64,000 nucleotides of DNA from Ruegeria arenilitoris (GCF_013032855.1 NZ_WQDA01000001.1:875501-939500); one strand, 5' to 3'. Shown: positions 1 through 8,949, numbered from the stretch's first letter. Translations and numbers: made by a program. The notes: a model not told the origin generated them from the letters alone.

Positions 1-1
1 T

Positions 2-238
2 CGGATGCTGGATGCCGATTACAAGCGTGGTCACTATTTTGCGCAGATGGTGTCGGCCGAGGATGGCGTGGTCTGTGCCACACAAGAGGCCCTGGTCATG
101 AATGTCAGCCACACAACAGGCCGGTCGGTACCCTATCCGGACTGGGCCGCGGCGCGGCTGGCGCGAATGGTGTCCGACCATGCCACATTGCCCCTCGAGC
201 CGCAGATCGGCAGACCAATCGGCATTCGGCGCAAGTAG
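2..238 (+). CDS. Acyl-CoA thioesterase-like protein, C-terminal fragment
   Basis: The reading frame is already open at the left edge and ends at a TAG at 236-238, so only about the last 78 residues are visible and the start lies outside the window. The motif R-x-V-P-Y-P-D-W near residues 40-47 and the preceding segment (HYFAQM, then VVCATQEALVMNV) resemble the C-terminal half of hot-dog thioesterases of the 4-hydroxybenzoyl-CoA or carnitine-operon type, in which the last strand is followed by a short basic tail. This is family-level recognition from a fragment. The active-site region is not in view, so substrate and catalytic competence cannot be judged. Confidence 0.55.
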   Translation, partial: RMLDADYKRGHYFAQMVSAEDGVVCATQEALVMNVSHTTGRSVPYPDWAAARLARMVSDHATLPLEPQIGRPIGIRRK

Positions 239-323
239 CCCGGGGATGGCCTTAGTTGCCAGAATTCCAGGAGCGGGCTACGCTGACCACCCGGTTCGGG
301 CTTGGCCACGGGAGGGCAACCAA

Positions 324-542
324 ATGTGGATCTTGAGGAAATGCGCGCAGGCGCCAGCCTGTATATTGGCGGCGTCGCTGATCGTCTTGCCTGCGTCAGC
401 CGCTTTGGCGGACAAGAAGAAGGAAGAAGATGCGCTGAAGGGAGCTTTGATTGGTGCCGGCGTCGGAGCGTTGATCGGAGATGGCAAAGGCGCGGCCGCA
501 GGTGCGGTTGTCGGTGCAATCATTGGGGCAAACCGCAAGTGA
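324..542 (+). CDS. Exported glycine-zipper protein
   Basis: This 72-residue protein starts at ATG 324, eight bases after a GGAGGG ribosome site at 311-316. Residues 1-29 form a signal peptide with a basic start, a hydrophobic core and an ASA or ALA cleavage site. A charged DKKKEED stretch follows, then a glycine zipper (GALIGAGVGALIG, GAAAGAVVGAIIG) typical of small outer-membrane or periplasmic glycine-zipper proteins. Such segments pack as tight helical hairpins in membranes. A longer frame upstream has no good ribosome site. The function is unknown. The next small exported gene begins 41 bases downstream and may be co-transcribed. Confidence 0.75.
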   Translation: MWILRKCAQAPACILAASLIVLPASAALADKKKEEDALKGALIGAGVGALIGDGKGAAAGAVVGAIIGANRK

Positions 543-583
543 CGGGGGTGTCCATGATTGACCGCCTTCAGAAAGGAGCTCTG

Positions 584-949
584 ATGCGACTGCTTGATTT
601 TAAACCTGTTCTGGCTGGCTTGATCCTTCTCCCGTCCATCGGCACGGCGGACGAGGCCGCCGACCAGATGGCGCAAGACGCACTTCCGCTGATGTACCAT
701 ACCTGCGCTTCGGTCATCGAAGAGGCTGATGGGAATGATGAATACGTTTTCGACGTCGTCAGAAAGATGACCGCTCTTTCGCTCTACAATCGTCAGGTTG
801 ATATCGAAGAGTTTGCATCCTCGGACGAAGAAAAGACCAAGCTGCGTGAGGCTTTTCTTTCAGCGCTGACCGAAGGTTGCGCAGGCGATGAGGATGCCCT
901 GTTGGGTGGTGTCGTCGACGATGCCGTTAGATCATCGCTTGGGCTGTAG
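584..949 (+). CDS. Small exported hypothetical protein
   Basis: This is a 121-residue protein. ATG 584 is chosen because AAAGGAG lies at 572-578; an in-frame ATG at 554 has no comparable site. The first 21 or so residues form a signal peptide (basic start, LAGLILLPSIGTADE). The mature part is acidic and has two cysteines (in HTCASV and EGCAGD) that could form a disulfide in the periplasm. I do not recognise a family. It directly follows the glycine-zipper gene, also exported, and the pair may form a small envelope operon. Confidence 0.65.
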   Translation: MRLLDFKPVLAGLILLPSIGTADEAADQMAQDALPLMYHTCASVIEEADGNDEYVFDVVRKMTALSLYNRQVDIEEFASSDEEKTKLREAFLSALTEGCAGDEDALLGGVVDDAVRSSLGL

Positions 950-958
950 GGGCTGGGC

Positions 959-1153
959 TCAATAGTGCGGTGGGCGCTCGTCGCCCAGAATGACCCCGCC
1001 GGATCCTTCCTGCGCACGCTCGGCTTCGCGCTGCATCAACATCGCTACGCGGCGGGTCAGGCGGTCGATCTCGTCCTGCTGTTTGGCGACGACCATGCTC
1101 AGGTCATCCACGGTGCGGGTCAGATGGGCAATTTTTTCTTCCAGATGCTGCAT
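959..1153 (-). CDS. slyX: SlyX family protein
   Basis: This 64-residue, almost entirely helical protein has the SlyX pattern: an N-terminal heptad-repeat coiled coil (about residues 3-45, with LEEKIAHL, LTRTVDDL and QQDEIDRL), and a short tail ending in the typical P-P-H-Y. SlyX proteins are small cytoplasmic proteins of unknown biochemical role. The family call rests on length, the coiled coil and the C-terminal signature. The gene converges with the small exported gene to its left and is divergent from hisS to its right. Confidence 0.85.
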   Translation of the reverse strand: MQHLEEKIAHLTRTVDDLSMVVAKQQDEIDRLTRRVAMLMQREAERAQEGSGGVILGDERPPHY

Positions 1154-1281
1154 CGCTGGGGCTCCTGTGATCTGGTGCGGTCATACCGCTGTGGCGCGCG
1201 CAATGCCAGCGCTGGCTTGCCCCGACCCAGACCATGGGATAGACCGCGCGCGCAAGTGATGAAATCCCAAGGACGCCCCAC

Positions 1282-2769
1282 ATGGCCAAGCCCAAGAAAC
1301 AGCCCCGCCCCAAGGCCGTCACGCCGAAAGGGTTCCGCGACTATTTCGGCCAGGAAGTCACGCAGCGCACCGAGATGCTGCGGACGATTGCGGACGTCTA
1401 TCATCGCTATGGGTTTGACGCGCTGGAAAGCAGCGCCGTGGAAACGGTCGAGGCGCTGGGCAAGTTCCTGCCCGATGTCGATCGCCCGAACGAAGGCGTG
1501 TTCGCCTGGCAAGAGTTTGACGAGGGCCGCAACGGCGACTGGATGGCGCTGCGTTATGACCTGACCGCGCCGCTGGCCCGGGTCTATGCCCAACATCGCA
1601 ACGACCTGCCTACGCCCTATCGCCGCTATGCGATGGGGCCGGTCTGGCGCAACGAAAAGCCGGGGCCGGGGCGGTATCGCCAGTTCTATCAGTGTGATGC
1701 GGATACTGTAGGCACGGCCAGCATGGCCGCCGATGCCGAAATCTGCGCCATGCTCTCTGACACGCTGGAAACCGTGGGCATCCCGCGCGGCGACTATCTG
1801 GTGCGGGTCAACAACCGCAAGGTCCTCAACGGCGTGCTCGAGGCCATGGGCCTGAGCACGGACGCGGCGGCGCGCGACGACGTTCTGCGCACCATCGACA
1901 AGTTCGACAAGGTGGGCGAGCAGGGTGTGCGCGAGTTGCTGACCAAGGGCCGGCTGGATGCTTCGGGCGCGTTCATTGACGGGGTGGGCCTGTCCGACAA
2001 TCAGGCCGAGCCGGTGATCGCCTTCCTGACCTCGAAAGCCGATGATGCCGCCGGAACGCTGGCCAACCTGCGCGCGGCCGTGGGCGACAGCAAGATCGGC
2101 GCCGAAGGCATCTCGGAATTGGAACAGATCGGCGAGCTGCTGGCCGCGGGCGGCTATGGCGCCGATCGCATTCAGATCGACCCCTCGGTTGTGCGAGGGC
2201 TGGGATACTACACCGGTCCGGTCTACGAGGCCGAGCTGACCTTCGAGATCTTCGACGAAAAGGGCCGCAAGCGGCAGTTCGGGTCGGTCGCTGGTGGCGG
2301 GCGCTATGATGATCTGGTGAAGCGTTTCACCGGACAGGAAGTGCCCGCGACGGGCATCTCGATCGGGGTCGACCGGTTGCTGGCCGCGCTGCGCGAGAAA
2401 GGTCGGATCAAATTACATGACACCGGCCCGGTCGTCGTGACCGTGATGGACCGGGACCGCATGGCCGACTATCAGGCGATCGTGGCCGAACTGCGCAATG
2501 CTGGCATCCGCGCCGAGGTCTACCTGGGCAATCCCAAGAATTTCGGCAATCAACTGAAATACGCAGACAAGCGGAACTCGCCCGTCGCGGTGATCGAGGG
2601 CGGAGACGAGAAGGACCGCGGCGTGGTTCAGATCAAGGACCTGATCCTGGGCGCCAAGATCGCCGAAAGCGCCACGCTCGAGGAATGGAAGGAACGCCCC
2701 AGCCAGTTCGAGGTGCCGCGCGGCGATCTGGTCGCCAAGGTGCGCGAGATTCTGGACAGTCAGGACTGA
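1282..2769 (+). CDS. hisS: Histidyl-tRNA synthetase
   Basis: This 495-residue class II aminoacyl-tRNA synthetase charges tRNA-His in the cytoplasm. The N-terminus (KGFRDYFG) and class II motif 2 ([23 protein letters not shown], about residues 114-136) are clear. So are the two histidine-binding signatures, [14 protein letters not shown] (about 303-316) and the glycine-rich motif 3 region GGRYDDLV. The last 100 residues form the anticodon-binding domain. ATG 1282 has AAGGA about nine bases upstream. The gene is three bases from hisZ, so protein synthesis and histidine synthesis genes appear to be co-transcribed. Confidence 0.97.
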   Translation: MAKPKKQPRPKAVTPKGFRDYFGQEVTQRTEMLRTIADVYHRYGFDALESSAVETVEALGKFLPDVDRPNEGVFAWQEFDEGRNGDWMALRYDLTAPLARVYAQHRNDLPTPYRRYAMGPVWRNEKPGPGRYRQFYQCDADTVGTASMAADAEICAMLSDTLETVGIPRGDYLVRVNNRKVLNGVLEAMGLSTDAAARDDVLRTIDKFDKVGEQGVRELLTKGRLDASGAFIDGVGLSDNQAEPVIAFLTSKADDAAGTLANLRAAVGDSKIGAEGISELEQIGELLAAGGYGADRIQIDPSVVRGLGYYTGPVYEAELTFEIFDEKGRKRQFGSVAGGGRYDDLVKRFTGQEVPATGISIGVDRLLAALREKGRIKLHDTGPVVVTVMDRDRMADYQAIVAELRNAGIRAEVYLGNPKNFGNQLKYADKRNSPVAVIEGGDEKDRGVVQIKDLILGAKIAESATLEEWKERPSQFEVPRGDLVAKVREILDSQD

Positions 2770-2772
2770 GCC

Positions 2773-3861
2773 ATGCCCAACCGATCCCAGATCCAGGCCC
2801 GGGCCGCGATGATGCGCGTGCGCTTCGAAGCCGCCGGGGCGCAGGTCGTCGACCCGCCGCTGCTGCAATCGGCCGAGACGCTGCTGGACCTCTACGGCGA
2901 GGATATCCGCGCGCGCGCCTATGTCACCTCGGACGCGCTGCGCGGTGAACAGATGCTGCGCCCGGATTTCACTCTGCCGGTGGTGCAGATGCACATGCGC
3001 GACGGGGCCGAACCGGCGCGCTATACCTATTCGGGCGAGGTGTTCCGCCGTCAGGAACATGACCCCGACCGCGCCAATGAATACATCCAGGTGGGCTATG
3101 AGGTCTTTGACCGCGACGACCCGGCAGGGGCCGATGCCGAGGTGTTCTCGCTGTTTGCCCTGCAATTGCGGGGCCTGCCGCTGCGCGCGGCGACCGGCGA
3201 CATCGGCATTCTGACCGCGGCCGTACAAGGCCTGCGCACCTCCGACCAACGCAAGGCCGCGCTGATGCGCCATCTGTGGCGTCCGCGCCGGTTCCGGTCT
3301 CTGCTGGACCGGTTCGCGGGCCGCAAGCCCGAGCCGGACCACCGCGCCGCTTTGCTCGGGGCGGCCGACCCGATGGCCTGCGACGCGCCGATGATCGGCA
3401 AGCGCCGGCCGGCCGAGATCGCCGTCCGTATCGACGCCCTGCGCGCCGACCGCGACACGCCGCCGATTTCCGACACGGAAATGGCCGGGCTGGATTCGTT
3501 GCTGGGCGTGCGCGAGACCATGCCCTATGCGCTGGAGCATCTGCGCGACATCGCCGTCGATCTGCCCCAGATCACCCCCGCCCTGGACCGGCTCGAGGCG
3601 CGGATCGCCGCCCTGCAGGCGCGTGGCGTTGATGTCGGCAAGCTGGATTTCGAGGCCTCGTATGGGCGCACCTCGATGGAATATTACGACGGGTTCGTTT
3701 TCGGTTTCTACGCCGAGCGCCGCCCCGACCTGCCGCCCATCGCCACCGGCGGGCGCTATGACGCGCTGACGCGGCGGCTGGGCAACGGGGCCGAGATCCC
3801 GGCGGTGGGTGGCGTGCTGCGCCCCGACCTGATGCTGGAAATCGAGGAGGCGGGCCAATGA
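2773..3861 (+). CDS. hisZ: ATP phosphoribosyltransferase regulatory subunit
   Basis: This 362-residue protein is a paralogue of the class II synthetase catalytic core, without the anticodon-binding domain. It still shows the motif-2-like segment Y-T-Y-S-G-E-V-F-R-R (about residues 76-85) and a motif-3-like GGRYDAL near the end. HisZ binds the short form of HisG to form the octameric first enzyme of histidine synthesis and is needed for its activity and feedback control. Its position between hisS and the short hisG, with a 4-base ATGA overlap into hisG, supports the call over a second hisS. Confidence 0.95.
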   Translation: MPNRSQIQARAAMMRVRFEAAGAQVVDPPLLQSAETLLDLYGEDIRARAYVTSDALRGEQMLRPDFTLPVVQMHMRDGAEPARYTYSGEVFRRQEHDPDRANEYIQVGYEVFDRDDPAGADAEVFSLFALQLRGLPLRAATGDIGILTAAVQGLRTSDQRKAALMRHLWRPRRFRSLLDRFAGRKPEPDHRAALLGAADPMACDAPMIGKRRPAEIAVRIDALRADRDTPPISDTEMAGLDSLLGVRETMPYALEHLRDIAVDLPQITPALDRLEARIAALQARGVDVGKLDFEASYGRTSMEYYDGFVFGFYAERRPDLPPIATGGRYDALTRRLGNGAEIPAVGGVLRPDLMLEIEEAGQ

Positions 3862-4547
3862 CCCTGAAGCTGGGCGTGCCGTCCAAGGGGCGGCTGATGG
3901 AGAAAACCTTTGCCTGGTTCGCCCGCCACGGGATCGAGCTGTCGCGCGCCGGGTCCGACCGGGAATATGCCGGCAAGGTTGATGGGATCGAGGATGTCTC
4001 GCTGATCCTGCTGTCGGCTGGAGAGATCCCGCGCGAGCTGGCTGCCGGGCGGATTCACCTGGGCGTGACCGGCACTGACCTGGTGCACGAGAAACTTCCG
4101 CGCTGGGAACAGCAGGTCGAAGAAATCGCGCCGCTGGGCTTTGGCCAGGCCGATCTGGTGATCGCGGTTCCGGCCTGCTGGGTCGATGTCGAGACGCTGG
4201 ATGATCTGGACGCCGCCGCCGCCGCCTTCCGCGCCGCGCACGGACACCGCCTGCGGATCGCCACCAAGTACCACCGTCTGGTGCGCGAGTTCCTGACCGA
4301 TTCCGGGGTTGCCGACTATACGCTGGTCGACAGCCAGGGGGCGACCGAGGGCACGGTGATGAACGAAACCGCCGAGGCGATTGCCGACATCACCTCGACC
4401 GGTGAGACCCTGCGTGCCAACCACCTCAAGATCCTCTCGGATGGATTGATTCTGCAATCGCAGGCCACTTTGTGGCGCAGCCGGGTTGCGGAGTACGGGG
4501 CCACTGAAAAGGCTGCTCTGGCAGAAGTGATGCGCCGTCTGGGCTGA
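3858..4547 (+). CDS. hisG: ATP phosphoribosyltransferase, short form
   Basis: HisG condenses ATP and PRPP to phosphoribosyl-ATP, the first committed step of histidine synthesis. The 229-residue length is that of the short form, which lacks the C-terminal regulatory domain and depends on HisZ. The start LKLGVPSKGRL, the segment GVTGTDLVHE and the PRPP-binding region (about 146-168) followed by E-G-T-V-M-N-E-T-A-E-A-I-A-D fit the family. Its ATG overlaps the hisZ stop by four bases, so the two subunits are translationally coupled. The remaining his genes except hisC are not in this window. Confidence 0.96.
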   Translation: MTLKLGVPSKGRLMEKTFAWFARHGIELSRAGSDREYAGKVDGIEDVSLILLSAGEIPRELAAGRIHLGVTGTDLVHEKLPRWEQQVEEIAPLGFGQADLVIAVPACWVDVETLDDLDAAAAAFRAAHGHRLRIATKYHRLVREFLTDSGVADYTLVDSQGATEGTVMNETAEAIADITSTGETLRANHLKILSDGLILQSQATLWRSRVAEYGATEKAALAEVMRRLG

Positions 4548-4549
4548 GG

Positions 4550-4981
4550 TCAGAGCACGCCGATCTCGGCCAGCGCGCGGTTCAGATCCTCGGGCAGGGC
4601 GTCGTCCTGCGCGCGGCTTTCGGGCAGGTCTGCGGGGCTGTCCTCGGGTTTCAGATAGCGCCAGCCTTGAAACGGCCGTTTCTGCGCGCCCTGGGTGCGG
4701 TGGATCTGCGGGTCCAGCACGATGGCGCAGCGGCGGATGCCATCCTCACCCGTCACCTCGTCCAGCCGCAAAATGCGCTGGCGGCACTGGATGACACCCT
4801 TGATGACCCAGAAGATCGATCCGCCGTTCAGAATCTCGGGCTCGCGCTTGGGCCACATGCGGGTGATGTGGCGGGGCAGGCCGTCCGCGAACCGCCGGCG
4901 ATAACTGTCCTGCCAGGCGATCAGGCTGTCAACGCTCTCGGACCCGACCGAGAGTTTCACGAGGTTGATGTACTTATCCAC
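4550..4981 (-). CDS. DUF1489 family protein
   Basis: This 143-residue cytoplasmic protein begins at GTG 4981, with a GGGAAA site just upstream. A GTG at 5005 is possible but adds eight residues untypical of the family. The start DKYINLVKLSVGSESVDSL matches the DUF1489 family, common in alphaproteobacteria, and the rest (RHITRMWPKR, GSIFWVIKG, GWRYLKPED) is consistent with full length. The function is unknown. The gene converges on hisG, with only two bases between the stop codons, and is divergent from nrdJ. Confidence 0.85.
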   Translation of the reverse strand: MDKYINLVKLSVGSESVDSLIAWQDSYRRRFADGLPRHITRMWPKREPEILNGGSIFWVIKGVIQCRQRILRLDEVTGEDGIRRCAIVLDPQIHRTQGAQKRPFQGWRYLKPEDSPADLPESRAQDDALPEDLNRALAEIGVL

Positions 4982-5050
4982 AGCTTTCCCACAGAGTCGT
5001 CCCACGGACCATCTTTATATTGTAGCTTACCGTTGCGCGCTATCAAGCTG

Positions 5051-5080
5051 TTGTGGTTCGGCGCTGGTTTGGTCTAATCT
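5051..5080 (+). promoter_or_regulatory. Candidate sigma-70 promoter of nrdJ
   Basis: TTGTGG at 5051-5056 and TAATCT at 5075-5080 are separated by 18 bases and lie 31 bases before the nrdJ start. No cobalamin riboswitch is recognisable in the roughly 100-base leader, although the enzyme depends on B12. The call comes from a motif match only. Confidence 0.4.
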
Positions 5081-5110
5081 GGATGCCTCTTTCAAGACAG
5101 GGAATCACCA

Positions 5111-7393
5111 ATGAGCCGCTTTGCCGCCCCCATCGCCGAGCAGATCTGGGACATGAAATACCGCTTCAAGAAGGCGGATGGCACGCCGATCGACAAGTCG
5201 GTCGAGGATACGTGGCGGCGGATTGCGCGCGATCTGGCACGGGTGGAAAAGGACCCCGCGCACTGGGAACAGAAGTTCTACGAGGCTCTTGAGGACTTCA
5301 AATACCTGCCCGCCGGGCGGATCACGGCCGGAGCAGGCACCGCGCGGCAAGTGACCCTGTTCAACTGTTTCGTCATGGGCACGATCCCCGACAGCATGGG
5401 CGGCATCTTCGACATGCTGAAAGAGGCCGCGCTGACCATGCAGCAGGGCGGGGGGATCGGCTATGATTTCTCGACCATCCGGCCGCGCGGCGCGGATGTG
5501 CATGGGGTGGCCGCCGATGCCTCGGGGCCGCTGTCGTTCATGGATGTGTGGGACGCCATGTGCCGCACCATCATGTCGGCGGGCTCGCGCCGGGGCGCGA
5601 TGATGGCGACGATGCGTTGTGACCATCCGGATATCGAACAGTTCATCACCGCCAAATCCGACCCGGCCCGCCTGCGCATGTTCAACATGTCGGTGCTGGT
5701 GACCGATGCCTTCATGGAGGCGGTCAAGGCCGATGCCTCGTGGGATCTGGTCTTTGACGGCAAGGTCTATCACACGGTGCAGGCCCGCGATCTGTGGAAC
5801 AAGATCATGCAGGCCACCTATGACTATGCCGAGCCGGGCGTGATCTTCATCGACCGGATCAACCAGGCCAACAACCTGAGCTATGCCGAGACCATCGCCG
5901 CCACCAACCCGTGCGGCGAGCAGCCCCTGCCGCCGTATGGCGCCTGTCTGTTGGGTTCGATCAACCTGGCGCGGCTGGTGTCGGCCCCGTTCGAAGATGC
6001 GGCCCATCTGGACGAGGCGGCATTGCAGGAGCTTGTCGCCACGGCCGTTCGCATGATGGACAATGTGGTGGATGCCTCGAAATTCCCGCTGCCGCAGCAG
6101 GCCGCCGAGGCGCAGGCCAAGCGCCGCATCGGCTTGGGCGTGACCGGACTGGCGGATGCTCTGTTGATGCTGGGCCTGCGCTATGGCTCGGACGAGGCGG
6201 CGCGTCAGACCGAGCGCTGGTTGCACGCGATCGCCCGCGCCGCGTATCTGGCGTCGGTCGACTTGGCCAGGGAAAAGGGGGCCTTTCCCCTGTTCGATGC
6301 CGAGAAATACCTGGCCAGCGGCACCATGCAGCAGATGGATGAAGATGTGCGCGAGGCCATCCGCGAGCATGGGATCCGCAATGCTCTGCTGACCTCGATC
6401 GCACCCACCGGGACGATCTCGCTGTATGCGGGTAACGTGTCGTCGGGGATCGAGCCGGTCTTTGCCTATGCCTACACCCGCAAGGTACTGCAGAAAGACG
6501 GGTCGCGCACCGAGGAAGAGGTCGTGGACTATGCCGTGCAGATGTGGCGCGACAAGTTCGGAGACGTCGAGCTGCCCGACTATTTCGTGAACGCCCAGAC
6601 CCTGACCCCGGCCGAGCATGTCAAGATGCAGGCAGCGGCCCAAAAATGGATCGACAGCTCGATCTCGAAGACGATCAACTGCCCCGAGGACATCTCGTTC
6701 GACGCCTTCAAGGATGTGTATATGCAGGCCTGGGATCAGGGCTGCAAAGGCTGCACCACCTATCGCCCGAACGACGTGACCGGTTCGGTTCTGACCGTCT
6801 CGGAAAGCGACGACAAGGTGCCGGGCGAGAGCGCTGATGCCCCGCACGAGGTGGACGGCGGTGACGTGATCTACATGTCCGAACCGCTGGACCGGCCGCA
6901 ATCGCTTGAGGGTTCGACCTACAAGCTGAAATGGCCCGACAGCGAACACGCGATCTATTTGACGATCAACGACATCGTCATCGGTGGCCGGCGGCGTCCG
7001 TTCGAGGTGTTCATCAACTCGAAGAACATGGAGCATTACGCTTGGACGCTGGCGTTGACGCGGATGATCTCGGCCGTGTTCCGGCGCGGGGGCGACGTGT
7101 CTTTCGTGGTCGAGGAACTGAAGGCCGTGTTCGACCCGCGCGGCGGGGCCTGGGTGCAGGGCAAGTACATCCCCTCGATCCTGGCGGCCATCGGCGGCGT
7201 GATCGAGCAGCACATGATCGCGATCGGGTTCCTTGAGGGGGAAGGGATGGGGCTGAAGTCCGACCCGCAGGCGCAGGTGGTCAACATGGATGCCCCACGC
7301 GGCAAGGCCTGCCCGTCCTGCGGCCAGTATGACATGGTGATGATCGAGGGCTGCATGACCTGCCGCAGCTGCGGACACTCGAAATGCGGTTGA
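5111..7393 (+). CDS. nrdJ: Adenosylcobalamin-dependent ribonucleotide reductase (class II)
   Basis: This 760-residue enzyme reduces ribonucleotides to deoxyribonucleotides using adenosylcobalamin as radical generator. The barrel signatures are present: NPCGEQPLPPYGACLLGSINL near residue 267, with the active-site cysteine, and TSIAPTGTISLYAGNVSSG near 430. The C-terminus ends in a Cys-rich tail (CPSCG at about 735, then CMTCRSCGHSKCG) that carries the redox-active and probably metal-binding cysteines needed for re-reduction. ATG 5111 follows AGGGA with a 7-base spacer. It stands alone, as expected for a monocistronic class II enzyme, and needs neither oxygen nor a partner subunit. The length fits the compact NrdJ subgroup. 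Confidence 0.96.
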   Translation: MSRFAAPIAEQIWDMKYRFKKADGTPIDKSVEDTWRRIARDLARVEKDPAHWEQKFYEALEDFKYLPAGRITAGAGTARQVTLFNCFVMGTIPDSMGGIFDMLKEAALTMQQGGGIGYDFSTIRPRGADVHGVAADASGPLSFMDVWDAMCRTIMSAGSRRGAMMATMRCDHPDIEQFITAKSDPARLRMFNMSVLVTDAFMEAVKADASWDLVFDGKVYHTVQARDLWNKIMQATYDYAEPGVIFIDRINQANNLSYAETIAATNPCGEQPLPPYGACLLGSINLARLVSAPFEDAAHLDEAALQELVATAVRMMDNVVDASKFPLPQQAAEAQAKRRIGLGVTGLADALLMLGLRYGSDEAARQTERWLHAIARAAYLASVDLAREKGAFPLFDAEKYLASGTMQQMDEDVREAIREHGIRNALLTSIAPTGTISLYAGNVSSGIEPVFAYAYTRKVLQKDGSRTEEEVVDYAVQMWRDKFGDVELPDYFVNAQTLTPAEHVKMQAAAQKWIDSSISKTINCPEDISFDAFKDVYMQAWDQGCKGCTTYRPNDVTGSVLTVSESDDKVPGESADAPHEVDGGDVIYMSEPLDRPQSLEGSTYKLKWPDSEHAIYLTINDIVIGGRRRPFEVFINSKNMEHYAWTLALTRMISAVFRRGGDVSFVVEELKAVFDPRGGAWVQGKYIPSILAAIGGVIEQHMIAIGFLEGEGMGLKSDPQAQVVNMDAPRGKACPSCGQYDMVMIEGCMTCRSCGHSKCG

Positions 7394-7433
7394 CGAGTGC
7401 CACATAACTGTCGTTAAAGTTGTATTGTGTTTC

Positions 7434-7465
7434 GCCGGAGTCTCAATTTGATTTGACTCTCCGGC
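7434..7465. repeat. Inverted repeat downstream of nrdJ
   Basis: GCCGGAG at 7434-7440 is mirrored by CTCCGGC at 7459-7465, with an 18-base loop that can extend the stem after a bulge. There is no run of T after it. It may be a weak transcription end or an mRNA-stabilising hairpin for nrdJ, or an operator for the next gene. Confidence 0.35.
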
Positions 7466-7567
7466 AACATTCTCGTGAAAGCTGCAATTCCGTCTCTTTT
7501 CCGCCGGATTCATCGTTGATACACCGCTAATGTACGGGGTGATGAGTTTGAAAGGTCGGGCGGGCAG

Positions 7568-8065
7568 ATGACAGCCGGGTATAACGGTCGCGTAGCAGTA
7601 TTTTGGTCCCAGACGGAAATTGACGGGCTTGAAGCAGCGCCTGTGGCAGATTTGGCCATTGGAGCGTCTTGGTCGTGGCATGGGTGCATGACACGCTCGC
7701 CGGAGTGTGACGCGGAATATTCCGTGCAGACTGGACATGATCAGGCGTTGATGGCGTTGGCCGGGCATGGCCCCGAAGCCGCAACGCTGAAGCCGATCGC
7801 CACGCTTGCAGTTATCTCATTGACGAATGGGGCGCAGACCTACGAGGCCGAGTTGACGTTGGTCGAGGGTCAGAAAGACGCGGTTTTTCTGTTCCAAAAT
7901 GGCTGCCCCGCGCGGGGTCACGACTTCTGGGTGTGCGCCGTCGAAGAATATGCCGACGCAAGCCAATCGGGTGCGGGCAACGTTGTTTCCTTCCCCACGC
8001 ATCGCAGGTCAACGGAGCAAACGCTGGTTCTTGCGCCGCACATGACGGCGACCGCCGCTGAATAA
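7568..8065 (+). CDS. Hypothetical protein resembling N-termini of Roseobacter Hint-domain proteins
   Basis: This 165-residue protein has no signal peptide or membrane segment. The start (TAGYNGRVAVFWSQTEIDGLEAAP, then IGASWSWHG) is strongly reminiscent, from memory, of the N-terminal segment of large Hint-domain proteins in Rhodobacteraceae. The autoprocessing Hint core with its catalytic Cys and the closing His region is absent, so this would be a stand-alone copy of the leader segment. Two cysteines (CMTRSPEC) are close together and another pair is C-terminal. A GGGCGGGC stretch lies before ATG 7568. Gene reality is likely. Function is unknown and the resemblance needs a profile search. Confidence 0.65.
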   Translation: MTAGYNGRVAVFWSQTEIDGLEAAPVADLAIGASWSWHGCMTRSPECDAEYSVQTGHDQALMALAGHGPEAATLKPIATLAVISLTNGAQTYEAELTLVEGQKDAVFLFQNGCPARGHDFWVCAVEEYADASQSGAGNVVSFPTHRRSTEQTLVLAPHMTATAAE

Positions 8066-8113
8066 ACGGCCCATTCCTTAGGAACTATTTCGTCGTCCAC
8101 GCATCGCAGCGTG

Positions 8114-8141
8114 TTGACTCTGGTCTGTCCGTAGATATAAG
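8114..8141 (+). promoter_or_regulatory. Sigma-70 promoter of rpsD
   Basis: TTGACT at 8114-8119 and TATAAG at 8136-8141 are separated by 16 bases, a near-consensus housekeeping promoter about 120 bases before the rpsD start. Transcription would begin near 8148, leaving a leader of roughly 110 bases. Confidence 0.7.
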
Positions 8142-8147
8142 CGCGGC

Positions 8148-8245
8148 TTCATTGGTGTTGGTGGCCCTCGCAAGGGGATGCCTGTCATGGGGGAAACCTC
8201 AAGAGGACAACGCCCTTCATAGTGGCCTATCAGGGCCTCGACCTT
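8148..8245 (+). ncRNA. Possible structured 5' leader of rpsD mRNA
   Basis: The leader between the promoter and the ribosome site holds short self-complementary segments, for example CCCTCGCAAGGG and GGCCTATCAGGGCC. S4 is an autoregulator of its own mRNA in several bacteria, so a translational operator here is plausible. I cannot match it to a described leader family; this is inference from position and local pairing only. Confidence 0.3.
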
Positions 8246-8261
8246 AAGAAGGAGATCAGCC

Positions 8262-8882
8262 GTGACCAAACGCACGTCTGCCAAGCACAAAATCGACCGC
8301 CGGATGGGCGAAAACATCTGGGGTCGCCCGAAATCCCCGGTCAACCGTCGTGAATACGGCCCCGGCCAGCATGGTCAGCGCCGCAAAGGCAAACTTTCGG
8401 ACTTTGGTCTGCAGCTTCGCGCCAAGCAGAAGCTGAAAGGCTACTACGGCGACCTGACCGAGAAGCAGTTCCGCCGCATCTACGCCGAAGCCGTACGTGT
8501 GAACGGCGACACTGGTGAAAACCTGATCGGCCTGCTGGAGCGCCGTCTGGACGCTGTTGTTTACCGCGCCAAATTCGTGCCGACAGTGTTCGCCGCACGT
8601 CAGTTCGTGAACCACGGCCACGTCAAGGTGAACGGCAAGCGGGTGAACATCCCCAGCTATCGCGTCAAGGAAGGCGACGTGATCGAGGTCCGCGACAAGT
8701 CCAAGCAACTGGCCGTCGTTCTGGAAGCCGTTGGCCTGGCCGAGCGTGATGTTCCGGACTACCTGGAAGTTGACCACTCGAAGATGACCGCGACCTTCGT
8801 GCGCACCCCGTCGCTGGGCGACGTGCCGTACCCGGTCATGATGGAACCGAACCTGGTCGTCGAATTCTACGCGAAGAACTGA
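8262..8882 (+). CDS. rpsD: 30S ribosomal protein S4
   Basis: S4 binds 16S rRNA early in 30S assembly. The 206-residue length, the N-terminal [24 protein letters not shown] region, the [17 protein letters not shown] segment and the central S4 RNA-binding domain (about residues 96-158, [18 protein letters not shown] to [16 protein letters not shown]) are all typical. Translation starts at GTG 8262, preceded by an excellent TAAGAAGGAG site at 8245-8254. It is monocistronic here, with its own promoter and terminator, unlike the alpha-operon arrangement of enterobacteria. Confidence 0.98.
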   Translation: MTKRTSAKHKIDRRMGENIWGRPKSPVNRREYGPGQHGQRRKGKLSDFGLQLRAKQKLKGYYGDLTEKQFRRIYAEAVRVNGDTGENLIGLLERRLDAVVYRAKFVPTVFAARQFVNHGHVKVNGKRVNIPSYRVKEGDVIEVRDKSKQLAVVLEAVGLAERDVPDYLEVDHSKMTATFVRTPSLGDVPYPVMMEPNLVVEFYAKN

Positions 8883-8901
8883 TCTTCGCGGACAGTTTCA
8901 G

Positions 8902-8937
8902 AAAAAGGGCCGTACCTGCGAAGGTACGGCCCTTTTT
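8902..8937. terminator. Bidirectional rho-independent terminator between rpsD and the Lrp gene
   Basis: GGGCCGTACCT (8907-8917) pairs perfectly with AGGTACGGCCC (8922-8932) around a GCGA loop, followed by TTTTT and preceded by AAAAA. The structure serves both converging genes, rpsD on the plus strand and the Lrp-family gene on the minus strand. Confidence 0.95.
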
Positions 8938-8949
8938 CATGGCACACAC

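Noticed and set aside
2773..3861. A second histidyl-tRNA synthetase
   Set aside because: The protein lacks the anticodon-binding domain and sits between hisS and a short hisG, which fits HisZ.
5105..7768. Very long minus-strand reading frame opposite nrdJ
   Set aside because: It mirrors a full-length, motif-rich nrdJ; its protein has no recognisable domain and its openness follows from high GC in the third codon position.
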